Shown in pieces: positions 17,171 through 24,869 of a stretch of 64,000 bases of DNA (positions are counted from its first letter, which is position 1; every line of letters begins with the position of its first letter). The stretch is from contig CAKZKT010000096.1 in assembly GCA_937124585.1 (NCBI GenBank), positions 1-64,000 of the forward strand, written 5' to 3'. A program made the translations under genes and the position numbers. The notes below the pieces were generated by a model. It ran no database searches and had not been told where the DNA came from. It worked only from the letters and a program-made list of their open reading frames with translations. The stretch comes from an uncultured Anaerolineae bacterium (GTDB taxonomy: Bacteria; Chloroflexota; Anaerolineae; CG2-30-64-16).

Positions 17171-18647
17171 CCAACACCGCCGCGATATACAACCCCGGAT
17201 CGCCCAGCCACACAGCCACGTCGCTTGCCAGGCGCAGCAGTGGCTCGGCCCACAGGCCCAGCAGCAGGCACAGGCCGATCAGCAGCGCCGGCGCCAGCAG
17301 GCGGTCGCCGCCCGGCTTGGCCTTGACACCTTCGGCCGGCGGGACCCACCAGATGCGCTCGAACGCGGCCACCACATAGACGACCGTGATGATGCTGGCC
17401 ACCCCGATCGCGGCCAGCGCCGGGTACTCGGCGGCCAGCACGCCCCCGCGGAAGAGGGCCAGCTTGCCGATGAAGCCGTTGGTGGGCGGGATGCCGGCCA
17501 GCGCCAGCCCGCCAAGGAGGAAGAGCGCGCCCATCCCCGGCAGCGACTTGCCCAGGCCCGTGATGTTGGCGAACGCGGCCGACTTGATGGGCGCACGGCT
17601 GGCCACCGCGCCGGCCAGCATCAGCATGGCCGCCTTGATCAGGCTGTGGTTGACCGTGAGCACGATGGCCGCGGCCAGCGCGATCGGCGTGCCCCAGCCG
17701 ATACCCACCAGGATGAAGCCGATCTGCGCCAGGGTGGAGTAGGCCAGCATCCGTTTGGCGTTGTGCGTGCCCAGCGCAGCCAGCCCGCCGAAGAGCACGC
17801 CGACGACCCCCAGCACCACCAGCAGCCCGCGGAGCGTGGCCGCCTGCGGCACGAAGAGCAGCGTGGTCATGCGCAGGAAGCCGTACACCCCCAGCTTCAC
17901 CACCACCGATGACAGCATGGCGCTGACCGGCGTCGGCGCGGCCGCGTGAAAATCGGGCTGCCAGAAGTGGAACGGCACCACTGCGCTCTTGACCATGAAG
18001 AAGACGAACATCAGCATCATGGCCATCGCGAGGAGCGGCGGCGAGGGATCGGCCGCAATGCGCACCGCCAGGTCGGCCATGTTCAGTGTGCCGTAGGAGA
18101 CGTACAACCCGCCGACCGCGCTCAACAGGAAGATGGCGGCGAACAGGCTGATGAAGAAATATTTGTACGCGGCCTCTGCGCCGGCGCGATCGTCGGCGAT
18201 GGCCGTCAGGATTGCGCCCGATGAGACCAGCAGCTCGGCGAAGACGAACAGGTTGAACACGTCGCCGGTGAGGAAAGTGCCCGTCAGCCCGGCCGTGAGG
18301 GTCAGGAAAAGCGGGAAGAACGCCGGATAGGTGATGGCCTTGTCGCGGCAGCCCAGCGCGTAGATCATCCCCGTCACCAACACGCCTTGTGCCATGAGCG
18401 CCATCGTCGCGCCCAGCAGGTCGCCCACCAGGCTGATGCCGAACGGCGCAGCCCAGCCGCCGAGCTGGAACACCACCGGCCCCCTGGTCCACGCAGCCCA
18501 CAGCAGCGCGATGGCCGCAGCGAACGAGGTGAGCAGCGCGCCGAACGACCATGCGCGCTGGACGCGCGGCCACCGCCAGACCAGCAGCCCCACGGCCGCG
18601 CCCGTCAGCGGGATGAGTACCGGAAGAAGGACAACGTGTGCGTTCAC
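17163..18647 (-). CDS. mrpD: MrpD/MnhD subunit (first Mrp set)
   Basis: The 494-residue NuoM/N-like protein has FAELLVSSGAILTAIADD, KSAVVPFHFWQPDFHAAAPT, TLAQIGFILVGIGWG and LTVNHSLIKAAMLMLAG with the conserved Lys. Its sequence is clearly different from the other MrpD in the window, so the two Mrp sets are paralogous rather than a recent duplication. Confidence 0.93.
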   Translation of the reverse strand: MNAHVVLLPVLIPLTGAAVGLLVWRWPRVQRAWSFGALLTSFAAAIALLWAAWTRGPVVFQLGGWAAPFGISLVGDLLGATMALMAQGVLVTGMIYALGCRDKAITYPAFFPLFLTLTAGLTGTFLTGDVFNLFVFAELLVSSGAILTAIADDRAGAEAAYKYFFISLFAAIFLLSAVGGLYVSYGTLNMADLAVRIAADPSPPLLAMAMMLMFVFFMVKSAVVPFHFWQPDFHAAAPTPVSAMLSSVVVKLGVYGFLRMTTLLFVPQAATLRGLLVVLGVVGVLFGGLAALGTHNAKRMLAYSTLAQIGFILVGIGWGTPIALAAAIVLTVNHSLIKAAMLMLAGAVASRAPIKSAAFANITGLGKSLPGMGALFLLGGLALAGIPPTNGFIGKLALFRGGVLAAEYPALAAIGVASIITVVYVVAAFERIWWVPPAEGVKAKPGGDRLLAPALLIGLCLLLGLWAEPLLRLASDVAVWLGDPGLYIAAVLGG

Positions 18648-18671
18648 AGGCTCAAAGCCTCAACGTACTGC

Positions 18672-18718
18672 GCCATTCGCCCCTTCGCTGATTCGCCGAT
18701 TCGCCCCTTCGCCCCTCG
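18672..18718. repeat. GATTCGC microsatellite in the mrpC-mrpD spacer
   Basis: Degenerate units CATTCGCCCCTTCGCTGATTCGC fill the spacer between mrpC and mrpD of the first set. The same unit family forms the linker inside the mrpA-mrpB fusion at 19622-19755. Confidence 0.7.
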
Positions 18719-19051
18719 TCAATTCTTCAACTCCGCGATCTCATCCGAATCCGATGTGTGATAGCGCGTCGAGAGCATGTAGAGCAGCGCCAGCACCAGC
18801 GAGAAGCCGGCCATGCTGATCACGATGGCCGTCAGCACCAGCGCCTGGGGCAGCGCGTCGCTGCGCTGGCCGGCCTCGTTGACATACGCGGCAGCCACAC
18901 CCTGATACGCGCCGGTGGCCAGCAGGAACAGGTTCACCGCGTTGGAAATAATGATCAGCCCGATGGTCGAACGGATCACATTCCGGCGCAGCATCTGAAA
19001 CACGCCGACCCCAAACATCGCGCCGATAGCAAGTGCCTTCAATAAATCCAT
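18719..19051 (-). CDS. mrpC: MrpC/MnhC subunit (first Mrp set)
   Basis: The 110-residue NuoK-like product is read from the ATG of MDLLKALAIGAMFG. The 40-residue in-frame extension upstream is microsatellite-encoded (KETRRKGDEEGR) and not MrpC-like. GGAAGGG lies before the start. The hallmark DALPQALVLTAIVISMAGFS is present. Confidence 0.92.
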   Translation of the reverse strand: MDLLKALAIGAMFGVGVFQMLRRNVIRSTIGLIIISNAVNLFLLATGAYQGVAAAYVNEAGQRSDALPQALVLTAIVISMAGFSLVLALLYMLSTRYHTSDSDEIAELKN

Positions 19052-19057
19052 GCGCCC

Positions 19058-19107
19058 TTCCTCGTCTCCCTTTCTCCTTGTTTCCTTGTCTCCTTGTTTC
19101 CTCGTTA
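19058..19107. repeat. Polypyrimidine microsatellite upstream of mrpC
   Basis: Runs of CTCCCTTTCTCCTTGTTTCC and CTTGTCTCCTTGTTTCC occupy the spacer between the AB fusion gene and mrpC. The coding-strand sense is GGAAACAAGGAGACAAGG. It is the same family as the tracts at 12578 and 16127. Confidence 0.75.
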
Positions 19108-19112
19108 TCCCT

Positions 19113-22103
19113 TTACCGTTCCACCTGCACATCTTGCGGATGCCCCAGCGCGGCCAGCACCATGGACGCACCGCCCAGCACCGTCAGGCAGATGGCGACC
19201 TCGAAGATAAACGACGTCGTCAGGCCGAAGCCTCTGGGCAGCGAGAGGCCCAACATCTTGCCGTAGTCCAGATGGGCGAAAAACGCACCCTTCACTGCCG
19301 CAGAGATGACAGCATCTGCGATCACCAGCAGCAGACCTGCGCCGACCAGGCTGAACGGCCGCAGCCAGGGCAACTGGCGCCGTGTCTCTTCGTAGCCGAA
19401 CACCACATACCAAAACGCGATGGCCAGGCTGATGATGACCCCCGCAGTGAACCCGTCGCCGGCTTGATCGTGGCCGTACATCATCTGCACCGCGGCCAGG
19501 ATCAGCGTCACCGGCAACAGGACACGCGCCAGCGCGCGCACGAACGGCGAAGCCTGCGTCCCACCGATGCCCATAATGCTCCGGTCGTGCGACTCATCGC
19601 CCAGGCCGTATTCGTGAGGCGAATGGCGAATGAGTGAACGAGCGAATGGCGAATGGCGTGGTTCGCCCATTCGCTGACTCGCTGATTCGCTGATTCGCCC
19701 TTCGCTGATTCGCCCTTGGCCCATTCGCTGACTCGCTGATTCGCTGATTCGCCACTCCCTCCTCGTCGCATACCGCAACAACGTATACACCCCGATCCCG
19801 GCCAGGCCGAAGACGGCGATTTCGATCAAGGTGTCGAAGCCGCGGAAGTCCACCACGATGGCACCCACGATGTCGGCCGCGCCGGTCAGGGTCTTGGCGT
19901 TGGCCTCGTAGAACGGCGTGACGATGCTTGGCCGCGGCCGCGAAGTCAGCGCCACCAACGTGAGGATGGTGATCGCCGCGCCGGCCGCAACGGCAATCAG
20001 GCCGTCCCGGATCAAGCCCCAGCGGCTCTGCAGAAAGGTCAGCTCCCAGGCCCGGCGGCGCTGTGCGCGCGGCAGGGCGCTCAGCGCCAGGACGAGGATG
20101 ACCACGCTGAGGATGTCCACCACCACCTGCACCAGCGCGACGTCGGGCGCCGGCTCCAGCACCATGATCACGGCCACGCTCAGGCCCGACGCGCCCAGCG
20201 CCAGGATCGCGTTGAAATCGCGGCGCAAGAAGATGCTGAGGGCTGCGGCCGCGGTTGCCAGGACGAGGGTGAAGATGCGCAGGATGCTTAGTTCATCCAG
20301 TGTAAATGGCGGCACCGTTGTGGGCAGCGGCACACGGCCGAACAGGAGCATCAGGGCCGTCACGCTGACTAGCATGGCCGCCAGGTAGCGCCGGAGCTGG
20401 CCCGCCTGGGTGCGGGTTGCCAGGTACGCGCCGCGATCCAGCAGCCCCAGCGCGGCGGTGTGCAGCGCGTTAAAGCTGATGGACTCCGGCAGGCGCTGCT
20501 GCAGGGCCCGCACACGGCCGCGCGATGCCCACAGCGCCAGCCCCAGCGACACCGCCACGATGCTCAGGATCAGCGGCGGAGTGATGCCGGCCCACAGCGC
20601 CAGCGACACCTTGACCTTGTCGCCGTAGGCGGCCGCGGCGGCATTGGCGAAGAACACGGCCATCCCCTCCGGCTCGGGCAGCAGGCCGAAAGCCAGCGAT
20701 AGCAGCGCCGGGATCGCCGGCATGGCGATCATCCAGCGCGGGGCCTCGTGCGCGTGAACATGCGGATCACGCGGCCGGCCGAAGAAGGTGTCCCAGATCA
20801 GCGTGCCGGCCTGGGCCAGGATCAGCGCGCCCGCGAGCACGGTCGCCGCTGCCAGGAGCGCGATGCCTGCCGGTGAGATGGTGGGATGCATCACTGCGGC
20901 CAGCAGGGTCTCCTTGGCCAGGAAGCCGAACATGGGCGGCAGGCCGGCCATGGAGAGCGCGGCGACCATCGCCACCCGGCACGTCCACGGCATGGCGCGG
21001 CGCAGACCGCCCAGCCGCCGCAGGTCGCGCGTCCCCGCCTCGTGATCCACGATGCCCACGGTCAGGAACAGCGCCGACTTGTACAGCGCGTGCGCCACCA
21101 CGCTGATCACCAGCGCTTTGAAGGCCGCTGAGGTATCGTTGCCGATAAGCATCACCAACACGCCAAGCTGGCTGACGGTGGAGTAGGCCAGCAGCGCCTT
21201 GAGGTCGTGCTGTTTCAGCCCCAGGTACGCGCCGGTCAGCATGGTGACCAGCCCGAAGCCGGTGAGCAACCAGAACCACGTCTCGGTGAGGCCCAGCGCG
21301 GGGTTCAGCCGCGCCAGCAGATAGACGCCGGCCTTGACCATGGTGGCCGAGTGCAGGTACGCGCTGGCCGGGGTCGGCGCGCTCATGGCATCGGGCAGCC
21401 AGATGTGCGCGGGCGCCTGCGCGCTCTTGGTGAAGGCGCCGAACGCGATCAGCCCCAGCATCACACTGTACAGGGGGCTGGCGCGCAGCAGGTCGCCGCT
21501 GCGCAGAATCGTGACGTAATCGGTGCCACCGGCGACCGAGCCGACGAACAGCAGCCCGGCCAGCAGCGCGATCCCGCCGCCGCCGGTGATGAAAAGCGAC
21601 TTGAACGCGCCCCGCCGCGCTGCCTCGTCTTTGTACTTGTACGCGATCAGCAGGAACGAGGTGAGGCTGGTGCCCTCCCAGAAGACGAACAGCGTAATGA
21701 CGTCGCCGGCCAGCAGCACGCCGAGCATCATGGCCATGAAGAGGAGCAGGTAGGCCAGGAACCGCCACGCGCTGTTGTCCCCCTTGAAGTAGTAGCCGGT
21801 GTAGATCACCACGATCGTGCCGATGCCCGACACCAGCAGCAGGAAGAGCGCGCTGAGGTTATCCAGGTACAGGCTGGCGCCCATCCCCAGCGACGGCATC
21901 CAATCCACCGTAAAGACCAGCGCGCCGCCATCCGCGATGGCCGGCAGGCGGCTGAGGAAGAAGACGAACGCGGCCAGCGGCAGCACCGCCAACAGCCAGG
22001 CGGCCTGGGTGATGGTCAGCCGGCGGTTGAGGCTGGGATGGCCGTATAGGGCGGCCAACGCTGCGCCGACCAGGGTGAGCAAGAGGGGCAGGATCAGCAG
22101 CAT
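19113..22103 (-). CDS. mrpA: MrpA-MrpB fusion subunit with a repeat-encoded linker
   Basis: The 996-residue product has MrpA in residues 1-782: NuoL-like FVFWEGTSLTSFLLIAYKYK, HIWLPDAMSAPTPASAYLHS and the DUF4040 helices. An MrpB domain follows from about residue 829 (MMYGHDQAGDGFTAGVIIS). AB fusions are known (PhaAB, MbhE-like proteins). What is odd is the linker: ISESASQRMG-type text translated from GATTCGC microsatellite repeats. The ATG has no Shine-Dalgarno and lies about ten bases after an extended -10, suggesting a very short leader. It is the first gene of the 12-kb double Mrp operon. Confidence 0.9.
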   Translation of the reverse strand: MLLILPLLLTLVGAALAALYGHPSLNRRLTITQAAWLLAVLPLAAFVFFLSRLPAIADGGALVFTVDWMPSLGMGASLYLDNLSALFLLLVSGIGTIVVIYTGYYFKGDNSAWRFLAYLLLFMAMMLGVLLAGDVITLFVFWEGTSLTSFLLIAYKYKDEAARRGAFKSLFITGGGGIALLAGLLFVGSVAGGTDYVTILRSGDLLRASPLYSVMLGLIAFGAFTKSAQAPAHIWLPDAMSAPTPASAYLHSATMVKAGVYLLARLNPALGLTETWFWLLTGFGLVTMLTGAYLGLKQHDLKALLAYSTVSQLGVLVMLIGNDTSAAFKALVISVVAHALYKSALFLTVGIVDHEAGTRDLRRLGGLRRAMPWTCRVAMVAALSMAGLPPMFGFLAKETLLAAVMHPTISPAGIALLAAATVLAGALILAQAGTLIWDTFFGRPRDPHVHAHEAPRWMIAMPAIPALLSLAFGLLPEPEGMAVFFANAAAAAYGDKVKVSLALWAGITPPLILSIVAVSLGLALWASRGRVRALQQRLPESISFNALHTAALGLLDRGAYLATRTQAGQLRRYLAAMLVSVTALMLLFGRVPLPTTVPPFTLDELSILRIFTLVLATAAAALSIFLRRDFNAILALGASGLSVAVIMVLEPAPDVALVQVVVDILSVVILVLALSALPRAQRRRAWELTFLQSRWGLIRDGLIAVAAGAAITILTLVALTSRPRPSIVTPFYEANAKTLTGAADIVGAIVVDFRGFDTLIEIAVFGLAGIGVYTLLRYATRREWRISESASQRMGQGRISEGRISESASQRMGEPRHSPFARSLIRHSPHEYGLGDESHDRSIMGIGGTQASPFVRALARVLLPVTLILAAVQMMYGHDQAGDGFTAGVIISLAIAFWYVVFGYEETRRQLPWLRPFSLVGAGLLLVIADAVISAAVKGAFFAHLDYGKMLGLSLPRGFGLTTSFIFEVAICLTVLGGASMVLAALGHPQDVQVER
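19622..19755. repeat. GATTCGC microsatellite within the mrpAB gene
   Basis: About 130 bp of imperfect CGCTGATTCGC / CGCTGACTCGC / GAATGGCGAA units lie in frame between the MrpA and MrpB parts and encode Arg-Ile-Ser-Glu-Ser-rich linker text. The first arm (GAATGGCGAATGAG) is in the opposite orientation to the rest. Confidence 0.85.
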
Positions 22104-22120
22104 GTTTCGAATAATACAAT

Positions 22121-22129
22121 AGGATACCA
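22121..22129 (-). promoter_or_regulatory. Extended -10 promoter candidate for the Mrp operon
   Basis: On the minus strand TGGTATCCT is an extended -10 (TGn plus TATCCT) placed so that transcription would begin about ten bases before the mrpAB ATG. A TTGACC lies just upstream but too close to serve as its -35. The short AT-rich leader has no ribosome site. Confidence 0.4.
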
Positions 22130-22191
22130 GGTCAACGCAAGAAGGAAGTCTCGCTTGTGCCGCTGAAAACGGCGGATTCGTCCGGCCCGCG

Positions 22192-23661
22192 CTATGCCCT
22201 CTTGGGCCTCCGCATGAAGACCTGCCGCGTCATTTCCAGCGCGTCCTGATCTGCCAGGATCAGCAAGTGGTCGCCGGGCGCCAGCACGGTGTTGCCGTCC
22301 GGCACGATGTGTTCGCTGCCCCGGCCGATCAGCACGATCAGCGCGCCGCGGGGCAGGCCGAGCTCCAGGATCTGGCGGCCGATTGCGGCCGAGCCGGGCG
22401 GCACCACCAGTTCCAACAACTCGCCTTTGAGATCGCCGGCTGTCACCTCCAGGGGCGGCCGCGCCGGTGGCTCTGGCCGGGCCGTGACACGCAGCCAGCG
22501 GGCTATCGGCGTGATCGTCGTGCCCTGGATCAGCACCGAGGCGAGGACCACGAAGAATACGATGTTGAAGATCAGATTGGCCTGGGGCAGGCTGGCCAGC
22601 CGGGGGAAGGTCGCCAGGATGATCGGCACGGCCCCGCGCAGCCCGACCCAGGCCACCATGGCCTGATCGCGCAGGGGCAGCCTGAACGGCAGCAGGGTCA
22701 GCGCGATGCCGATGGGTCGGGCGACGAAGATCAGGAACAAGGCGGCCAACAGCGCCACCCCGGCAACGGCGGGCAGCTGCGAAGGGAAAACCAGCAGGCC
22801 CAGGACCAGGAACATGGCGATCTGCATCAGCCATGCCAGGCCATCATGGAAGCGCAGCAGGCTGCGTTTGTGGATGAAATCGCTGCGGCCCATGATCAGC
22901 CCGGCCAGATAGACCGCCAGGAAGCCGTTGCCGCCCAAGGTCGCCGTGCCCGCATAAGTGAGCAGCGCCAGCGCCACCGTCAGCACAGGATACAGCCCCT
23001 CGACGTGCAGCCGCACGCGGTTAACGATCCACGCCATGGCCCGGCCCATGCCGTAGCCGAGCGCCGCGCCTAACAGCATCTGTCGGAAGAACAGGGGCAC
23101 AAGGCCGAGGACGCGGGCCTCAGGGGCCGTGAGCAGGCCGGTGAGCGCCACGGTGAGGAAAACGGCCATCGGGTCGTTGCTGCCCGACTCCAGCTCCAGC
23201 AGCGGCTCCAGCGGCTCGCGCAGGCGCACGCTGCGCGCGCGCAGCACGGTGAAAACCGCGGCCGCGTCGGTGGACGAGACGATGGCGCCCAGCAACAGCC
23301 CTTGCAGCAGGGTGAACCCGAGCACGCCCACCGCAAATAACCCCATCAGGGCCGCGGTCAGCAGCACGCCCAACGTGGAGAGCGCCAGGCCCGGCGCCAA
23401 CACCGGCCGGATGCGCGCCCAATCGGTGTCCAGCCCGCCGGCGTAGAGGATGAAGACCAGCGCGATCACGCCCAGCCATTGCGCCAGCCGCGGGTCATCA
23501 AAATAGATGCCGCCCGGTCCGTCGGAGCCGGCCAGCATCCCGATGAAGAGGAACAGCGCCAGCGCGGGCACGCCGAGCCGACCCGAGGCTTTGCTGGCCA
23601 GGATGCTGACCAGCAAGAGCACGGCCGCGGCGAGCAACAGGTACTCCAGAGACGGCTGCAA
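22192..23661 (-). CDS. CPA-type K+(Na+)/H+ antiporter with C-terminal RCK_C domain
   Basis: The 489-residue product starts at TTG with GAGG six bases upstream. Residues about 10-385 form a 12-13 TM cation/proton exchanger with the NhaP-type signature [13 protein letters not shown] and [20 protein letters not shown] (positions about 23150-23210, essential Asp pair region). Residues about 400-485 form an RCK_C/TrkA_C domain ([40 protein letters not shown]). This matches NhaP2/CvrA-like antiporters, which export K+ or Na+. It lies directly upstream of the double Mrp operon on the same strand, reinforcing an ion-homeostasis island. Confidence 0.9.
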   Translation of the reverse strand: MQPSLEYLLLAAAVLLLVSILASKASGRLGVPALALFLFIGMLAGSDGPGGIYFDDPRLAQWLGVIALVFILYAGGLDTDWARIRPVLAPGLALSTLGVLLTAALMGLFAVGVLGFTLLQGLLLGAIVSSTDAAAVFTVLRARSVRLREPLEPLLELESGSNDPMAVFLTVALTGLLTAPEARVLGLVPLFFRQMLLGAALGYGMGRAMAWIVNRVRLHVEGLYPVLTVALALLTYAGTATLGGNGFLAVYLAGLIMGRSDFIHKRSLLRFHDGLAWLMQIAMFLVLGLLVFPSQLPAVAGVALLAALFLIFVARPIGIALTLLPFRLPLRDQAMVAWVGLRGAVPIILATFPRLASLPQANLIFNIVFFVVLASVLIQGTTITPIARWLRVTARPEPPARPPLEVTAGDLKGELLELVVPPGSAAIGRQILELGLPRGALIVLIGRGSEHIVPDGNTVLAPGDHLLILADQDALEMTRQVFMRRPKRA

Positions 23662-23708
23662 GATTATCCTCTACGCGTTTGGCCTCACTTCACGTGGGAC
23701 GACCAGGT

Positions 23709-23810
23709 TCACTTCACGAAGAAGAACGCGACCGCCGGCGCCGGCACGATGGTCGCAATGCCGATCAGCGTCAGGCTGGACAGGTCCACGATGTGGGAGA
23801 ATTGGGCCAT
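23709..23810 (-). CDS. Possible 33-residue membrane peptide
   Basis: A short frame (MAQFSHIVDLSSLTLIGIAT, then a second hydrophobic stretch VPAPAVAFFFVK) starts at an ATG with GAGG about six bases upstream. One hydrophobic helix is apparent. I do not recognise it. It lies downstream of the ferric-reductase fragment and could be a real small membrane protein or the last piece of decayed sequence. Confidence 0.35.
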   Translation of the reverse strand: MAQFSHIVDLSSLTLIGIATIVPAPAVAFFFVK

Positions 23811-23824
23811 GGCGGACCTCGTTC

Positions 23825-24199
23825 CTAGCGCGTTTGTAGCAGGGCAAAGATCGCCGATAGGGCCACAATCAAGCCGCCGATGCCGATGGTCAATGCAGTC
23901 GAGGTCGCCACCAGCGCGGTCAGCGCCAGCACAGCCGTGACCACGAAACGGGCGCGCCAGGGCGCGGCGACCAGGTTCAGCAGGCCCAGCCGCGCCGGGT
24001 CCTCGACGAACAGGATCAGCGGGTGGGCCAGCACGACGGCGAACGCCACCAGGGAGATCTGTCGGTGGAAGTAGTAGACGATGTCGCTGCCATAACGGGC
24101 TTTCAGCCAGCGGAAGCGCGCGGTCAGCACGAACTGCAGGCACATCATCGCCAGGCCGGCGAACCCCAGGGCCACCGAGAATTCGCGCCAGAAGCCCCG
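23825..24199 (-). pseudogene. Fragment of a ferric-reductase-like transmembrane protein
   Basis: The frame contains RGFWREFSVALGFAGLAMMC, YYFHRQISLVAFAVVLAHPL and RARFVVTAVLALTALVATS. These match the first half of ferric-reductase/NADPH-oxidase-like membrane domains, including a heme-ligand-type His region (FHRQ...AHPL). The N-terminal helix and the second half, with the remaining heme ligands and the FAD/NAD domains, are missing. After VATS the text becomes a different hydrophobic stretch and stops. The upstream end abuts a truncated HepT, so this is a deletion junction. Confidence 0.65.
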
Positions 24200-24201
24200 G
24201 C

Positions 24202-24375
24202 CCGAAGGATCCTCTGCAACGCTGCTACAAGTGACGGCAGGTCGTACTCGACGATATCCCAGAGGATATCCAGGTCCACTGCGTCATAGCCGTGGATCAA
24301 CCGATGGCGCGGACCGACTATTTATCGCCAGGGTATTTCCGGATACTGCTGGCGTAACCGGATCAGGTCCTCATG
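24202..24375 (-). pseudogene. hepT: Truncated HepT/HEPN toxin with a nonsense codon
   Basis: Fifty-eight codons show the C-terminal half of a HepT (DUF86) RNase toxin: QQYPEIPWR, a TAA at 24322-24324, then IVGPRHRLIHGYDAVDLDI and DLPSLVAALQRIL. The HEPN catalytic motif Rx4-6H is kept (RHRLIH), followed by GY, the tyrosine that MNT antitoxins AMPylate. The first roughly 50 residues are missing, and the internal stop makes the toxin non-functional. It directly follows the intact nucleotidyltransferase gene. Confidence 0.75.
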
Positions 24376-24670
24376 CTGCGACATAGAGCGGATCCGCCTC
24401 GGCGATCACCTGGTCCCGAAAGTGTTTGCTTAGAAAGCCGGGGGTGTTGAGATCCACCTTGCGTCCGAGCAACGCACTCAGTTCTTGCTCCAGGGCAAAG
24501 AAACGCAACCCCACCCGCGTCCCTGGCTCGAACTCCACCAGCACATCCACGTCGCTTTCGGGGGTGAAGTCGTCGCGCAGCACCGAGCCAAACAACGCCA
24601 GCTTCCGAACGCGATGTCGCCGGCTTAACGCCTCGATTTCTGCCTGTGGGACATGGATTTTTGCACGCAT
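24371..24670 (-). CDS. mntA: MNT-type nucleotidyltransferase (antitoxin of a MntA-HepT pair)
   Basis: The 99-residue product has the minimal nucleotidyltransferase signature LFGSVLRDDFTPESDVDVLV. GS and the two Asp residues bind metal and ATP. In HepT-MntA systems this protein poly-AMPylates the toxin tyrosine and neutralises it. The length is normal. The toxin gene next to it is broken, so this is an orphan antitoxin. A palindromic sequence and an extended -10 precede it. Confidence 0.85.
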   Translation of the reverse strand: MRAKIHVPQAEIEALSRRHRVRKLALFGSVLRDDFTPESDVDVLVEFEPGTRVGLRFFALEQELSALLGRKVDLNTPGFLSKHFRDQVIAEADPLYVAA

Positions 24671-24741
24671 GGGATGACTTTTCCCGTTTTGTCGAAGATC
24701 CCTGGTGCCGATTCTGCCGGGTACCGTTGATTTTGGGATTC

Positions 24742-24764
24742 ATTATACCACGTCGTCAAACGAC
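24742..24764 (-). promoter_or_regulatory. Extended -10 promoter with inverted-repeat operator for the MNT gene
   Basis: The minus strand reads TGGTATAAT, a full extended -10, about 70 bases before the start codon. Immediately upstream GTCGT-TTG-ACGAC is a perfect 5-bp inverted repeat at the place of the spacer and -35. Autoregulation by the toxin-antitoxin pair would fit, but this is inference. Confidence 0.55.
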
Positions 24765-24869
24765 AGAGCAACAGGCCGAGATGGCGGCTCCGCTCGGGCT
24801 TCCCCCCGCCGATGCACCGGTGCCCGGCTCCCTCGCACCACAAATAATGTCGCTGCGCGGCGAGCGGCT

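Noticed and set aside
19051-19171. A 40-residue N-terminal extension of MrpC
   Set aside because: The extension is translated microsatellite DNA and overlaps the preceding gene. MrpC proteins begin near MDLLK.
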